Origin: Variovorax sp. SG517 | GTDB lineage: Bacteria; Pseudomonadota; Gammaproteobacteria; Burkholderiales; Burkholderiaceae_C | Assembly: GCF_013376045.1 (NCBI RefSeq) | Contig: NZ_JABMJG010000001.1 | Location: 1-64,000 of the forward strand | Reading direction: 5' to 3' | DNA length: 64,000 nucleotides | Shown: positions 61,845-64,000 of the stretch, piece after piece | How positions within the stretch are numbered: the stretch's first letter is position 1 | How the letters are laid out: each line of letters begins with the position of its first letter | Position numbers and translations under genes: made by a program | Notes under the pieces: model-generated | The model's input: the letters and a program-made list of their open reading frames with translations, nothing else | Told to the model about the DNA's origin: nothing | Databases searched by the model: none

Positions 61845-63098
61845 ATGACTGCCGACCGAGAGATCACCACAATCTGGCCGGGATTCATGAGCGCTCTGGA
61901 GCCAGACGCATCGGAGAGCACAGTCGCTGCTGCTCTCCCGGCGGACATCGCGGTCGAGAAGCCGTCTTCCGACCTGCCCACATCAATTTCAGCTTGGTCC
62001 GGAGAGTGGTTCGGATGGGCCGATCAGGGCCGGCGCTGTGACGTCAAGCTGATAGTCGAACAGCTTTCCCGGCGCGCCGCGACAATCGTTTGTGCGCGCG
62101 CATCGGCGGACCAGGCCCCTTATAGCGAACGTCTGCTCGCGCAGATTCATGGAAACGAACTTCATGGGCGGCTGAAAAGCGGCGCAACGCTCCGGTTTCG
62201 AATGAGAAACCCGGATGCTGTTGAGCTCTTGTGGAGCGAGCCCGATGGCCGCTGGATCGCTGGCGTCCTAGCCCAGTTGAGTGCCGGAGGACGACGCATT
62301 GTCGAGCGCGTGCCCACCGGCATACTCGAGCGCGGTGAGCAGATCACGCTTGAGATGGTGACATTCAAACCGGACGGGCGAGGTCCTTTCCCAACCCTGA
62401 TGTTCAATCATGGTTCGACCGGTATCGGAAATGACCCGTCGCTGTTTACGAGTACGGTGACCAGCCCAGCGTTGGCGAAATACTTCAATGATCGCGGCTG
62501 GATGGTCGTCTTCCCACAGCGACGCGGGCGCGGGAAGTCAGGAGGTCTCTACGACGAAGGCTTCGAACCGGATCGGTCGCGGTACTCTGACGATCCTCGA
62601 CACGCTCTTGCTGGCTTCGAACATGCGCTGGTAGATGTGGAGTGCATTGCCGAGCACTTGCTTTCAAGAGATGACGTGGACTGTGAACGCTTGCTAATCG
62701 GTGGTCACTCTCGGGGCGGCTTCCTTGCGCTGGCATTTGCTGGAGCACGTCCAGAACTCTTCAGTGGCGTCCTCAACTTTGTAGGCGGCTGGGTTGATGA
62801 GCATGGACCCGCATCCGAGATGATCAATCCGGTGATCGCTAGGAGAGGAGCCACCTTTTCTGGGCCGACCACATGGCTGTACGCGGAAAATGATCCCTTC
62901 TACAGCATTGCGCACAGTCACAAAAACTACCACGCCTTCGAAGCCGCCGGAGGCCAGGGTCAGTTTCATGTGCTTGAGTTGTTGCCGGGGCAAGACGGCC
63001 ATCACATCCTTTCTCTGACTGGCCTGTGGGGGCCGATCGTAGATGGCTTCCTAGACCGCGTCGACAAGCGGAATAGCAGTTCTTCCACATCGAACTGA
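61845..63098 (+). CDS. alpha/beta hydrolase (dienelactone hydrolase/prolyl oligopeptidase-like)
   Basis: A 417-residue protein. An N-terminal region of about 170 residues (with SISAWSGEWFGWADQGRRCDVKL) of unclear fold is followed by an alpha/beta hydrolase domain. That domain has the oxyanion segment MFNHGSTGIG, PQRRGRGKSGG and the nucleophile motif GGHSRGG near residue 290. The acid may lie in YAENDPFY and the histidine in GQDGHHIL. The ATG at 61845 follows GGATAGCCT without a strong ribosome site; Met15 is an alternative start. The substrate is unknown. Confidence 0.8.
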   Translation: MTADREITTIWPGFMSALEPDASESTVAAALPADIAVEKPSSDLPTSISAWSGEWFGWADQGRRCDVKLIVEQLSRRAATIVCARASADQAPYSERLLAQIHGNELHGRLKSGATLRFRMRNPDAVELLWSEPDGRWIAGVLAQLSAGGRRIVERVPTGILERGEQITLEMVTFKPDGRGPFPTLMFNHGSTGIGNDPSLFTSTVTSPALAKYFNDRGWMVVFPQRRGRGKSGGLYDEGFEPDRSRYSDDPRHALAGFEHALVDVECIAEHLLSRDDVDCERLLIGGHSRGGFLALAFAGARPELFSGVLNFVGGWVDEHGPASEMINPVIARRGATFSGPTTWLYAENDPFYSIAHSHKNYHAFEAAGGQGQFHVLELLPGQDGHHILSLTGLWGPIVDGFLDRVDKRNSSSSTSN

Positions 63099-63149
63099 CC
63101 GGTGATCGCGGTCTTGTTGAATGACCGCTCTGCAGCAAATCGAAGGGCG

Positions 63150-63211
63150 GCTTGGAGCCCTTTGCACGGGAAACTAGCTTGGCTACAGTCGGCCAGGAGC
63201 AGACGCTCGCC
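63150..63211. repeat. short dispersed repeat, copy 2
   Basis: This 62-base intergenic segment (GCTTGGAGCCCTTTGCACGG, then GGCTACAGTCGGCCAGGAGC) aligns with 63541-63606 over most of its length. Shared words are GCCCTTTGCAC, CTACA-K-TCGGCCAG and CGCC. It lies directly before a small gene, like the other copies. Confidence 0.5.
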
Positions 63212-63496
63212 ATGCCATCAGATCCCGAGTTCATTCGCTTTCTACCTGCGCTGGAGTCACCGTACTCGGTGTACTCCGGACCCATGCCGGCACGCGAGAT
63301 TCTTCTCGGCGCTCTGAATTGGCCAACCGGCTATTGGCCGGCACTTGCTGTGGGGTGGCTCGAACAAGGCGCTACGGTCGACTCCGAAATCGCGGCGAGG
63401 CTCGAAGCTATCGGTCGGGGACGACAGTACGAGCAAAGAACCCGGCATCGTAGTGTCGCCCTGCACAAGGGGTGGGTAAAAGCTCAAGGGCAGTGA
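63212..63496 (+). CDS. hypothetical protein
   Basis: A 94-residue protein beginning MPSDPEFIRFLPALESPYSV. It has a Trp-rich middle (LNWPTGYWPALAVGWLEQG) and a basic end (RTRHRSVALHKGWVKAQG). The start at 63212 is the first ATG after the repeat; longer frames read back through it. No family was recognised. Confidence 0.5.
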   Translation: MPSDPEFIRFLPALESPYSVYSGPMPAREILLGALNWPTGYWPALAVGWLEQGATVDSEIAARLEAIGRGRQYEQRTRHRSVALHKGWVKAQGQ

Positions 63497-63540
63497 CGCC
63501 GCGACGTTGCCGGATGCCTGCTTTCGAGCAAGCCAAATGA

Positions 63541-63606
63541 CTGCTCGGGGCCCTTTGCACAAGCGACCTGTACAGCTACATTCGGCCAGAACCGGCCATT
63601 CGCCGG
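63541..63606. repeat. short dispersed repeat, copy 3
   Basis: GGGGCCCTTTGCACAAGCGA, then CTACATTCGGCCAGAACCGG and CCATTCGCCGG. It is aligned with the copy at 63150-63211, and its core matches the shorter copy at 59831. It lies 33 bases before the GNAT gene. Confidence 0.5.
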
Positions 63607-63638
63607 GCCGGCACAATGCGGCCACAAGGAGACGTCTA

Positions 63639-64000
63639 ATGCAGGTTCGCGACTTTGCAGCCACTGACCTTGATGCGGCTTATCTACTCCTCGTCACAAG
63701 CGGCTGGAGCCATCGCGTCCCAAGTGCTCAATACCTGCAACGACTTGTCGCTGCCTCGCAACGCACAGCGGTCGCGTCACTCGACGGCCAAGTCGTCGGC
63801 TTTGCTCGCGCAATCACAGACGGCATATCGAACGGATACCTGTCGATGATTGTTGTCGCCAATGCGCATCGTCGGCGAGGTGCGGGCACGGCCCTCGTAA
63901 ATCACATCGTCGGGACGGAACCTGGAATTACCTGGGTCCTGCGTGCTGGCCGTAGCGGTGCACCGGAATTCTTTGCCAAACTAGGGTTTGTCGCTTCCGC
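63639..64000 (+). CDS. GNAT-family N-acetyltransferase (cut by window end)
   Basis: Reading from ATG at 63639 (with AAGGAGA upstream) gives an open frame of 120 codons to the window end. It starts MQVRDFAATDLDAAYLL and shows the GNAT acetyl-CoA loop MIVVANAHRRRGAGTALVNHIV (R-R-x-G-x-G/A) near residues 70-90, then FFAKLGFVAS, the typical FYxxxGF-like end strand. The last residues and stop are beyond the edge. The substrate is unknown. Confidence 0.85.
   Translation, partial: MQVRDFAATDLDAAYLLLVTSGWSHRVPSAQYLQRLVAASQRTAVASLDGQVVGFARAITDGISNGYLSMIVVANAHRRRGAGTALVNHIVGTEPGITWVLRAGRSGAPEFFAKLGFVAS

Overview
The window is GC-rich DNA with densely packed, often ATGA-overlapping genes. It holds a Bug/TctC-type binding protein, LIV-type ABC transport genes, sulfonate catabolism genes in a Cupriavidus-like arrangement and several IclR and LysR regulators. 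This suggests a soil or rhizosphere betaproteobacterium of the Burkholderiales, most likely Comamonadaceae (Variovorax-like). The lineage is inferred from gene content only. The extreme left edge (about 1-128) is a homopolymer C/G tract that looks like a sequencing or contig-end artefact.

Layout. 244-4213: a bis-MGD molybdoenzyme (candidate sulfite dehydrogenase catalytic subunit) divergent from a LysR regulator. 4218-12934: a 5-oxoproline-type region. On the minus strand is a YcsI-like hydro-lyase followed by a complete LIV-type ABC importer (binding protein, H, M, G, F). Divergent from it are a LysR gene and then an internally deleted biotin carboxylase relic with pxpB and pxpC; pxpA is not present. 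13105-32852: a sulfonate catabolism supercluster. Acetate kinase and Xsc (minus) diverge from an IclR gene that leads into an AAA+/VWA (CobS/CobT-like) pair. Then come sauR, a TctC-like binding protein, sauS, sauT and a TauE/SafE permease; after a DUF2252 gene come another IclR gene, a chemoreceptor, a GMC oxidoreductase (candidate isethionate dehydrogenase) and an MFS transporter. Sulfoacetate (via SauT and SauS) and isethionate (via the GMC enzyme) would both give sulfoacetaldehyde. Xsc splits it to sulfite and acetyl phosphate, acetate kinase recovers ATP, and sulfite would be exported or oxidised. A palindrome CGGAAC-N5-GTTCCG occurs both upstream of xsc and upstream of the GMC gene, which ties the two ends of this region together.

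32877-42277: a small LuxR-type regulator, a methyltransferase with a DUF1059 gene, a three-gene periplasmic molybdenum hydroxylase with a tri-heme cytochrome c, an MFS exporter, an O-methyltransferase-like gene and a TetR regulator. 42610-52017: two classical autotransporters in opposite orientation. They share a 341-bp inverted repeat with only about seven mismatches, and four small metabolic or membrane genes lie between them. 52395-58106: an EamA transporter, an NHL-repeat lipoprotein, a hybrid histidine kinase with its LuxR-type response regulator, and a VOC protein.

58.2-64 kb: a looser region of small hypothetical genes (TcpQ-like domain protein, lipoprotein, small membrane proteins, an alpha/beta hydrolase and a GNAT gene cut by the window end), with short dispersed intergenic repeats. 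I saw no rRNA, tRNA, CRISPR array, transposase or integrase gene.
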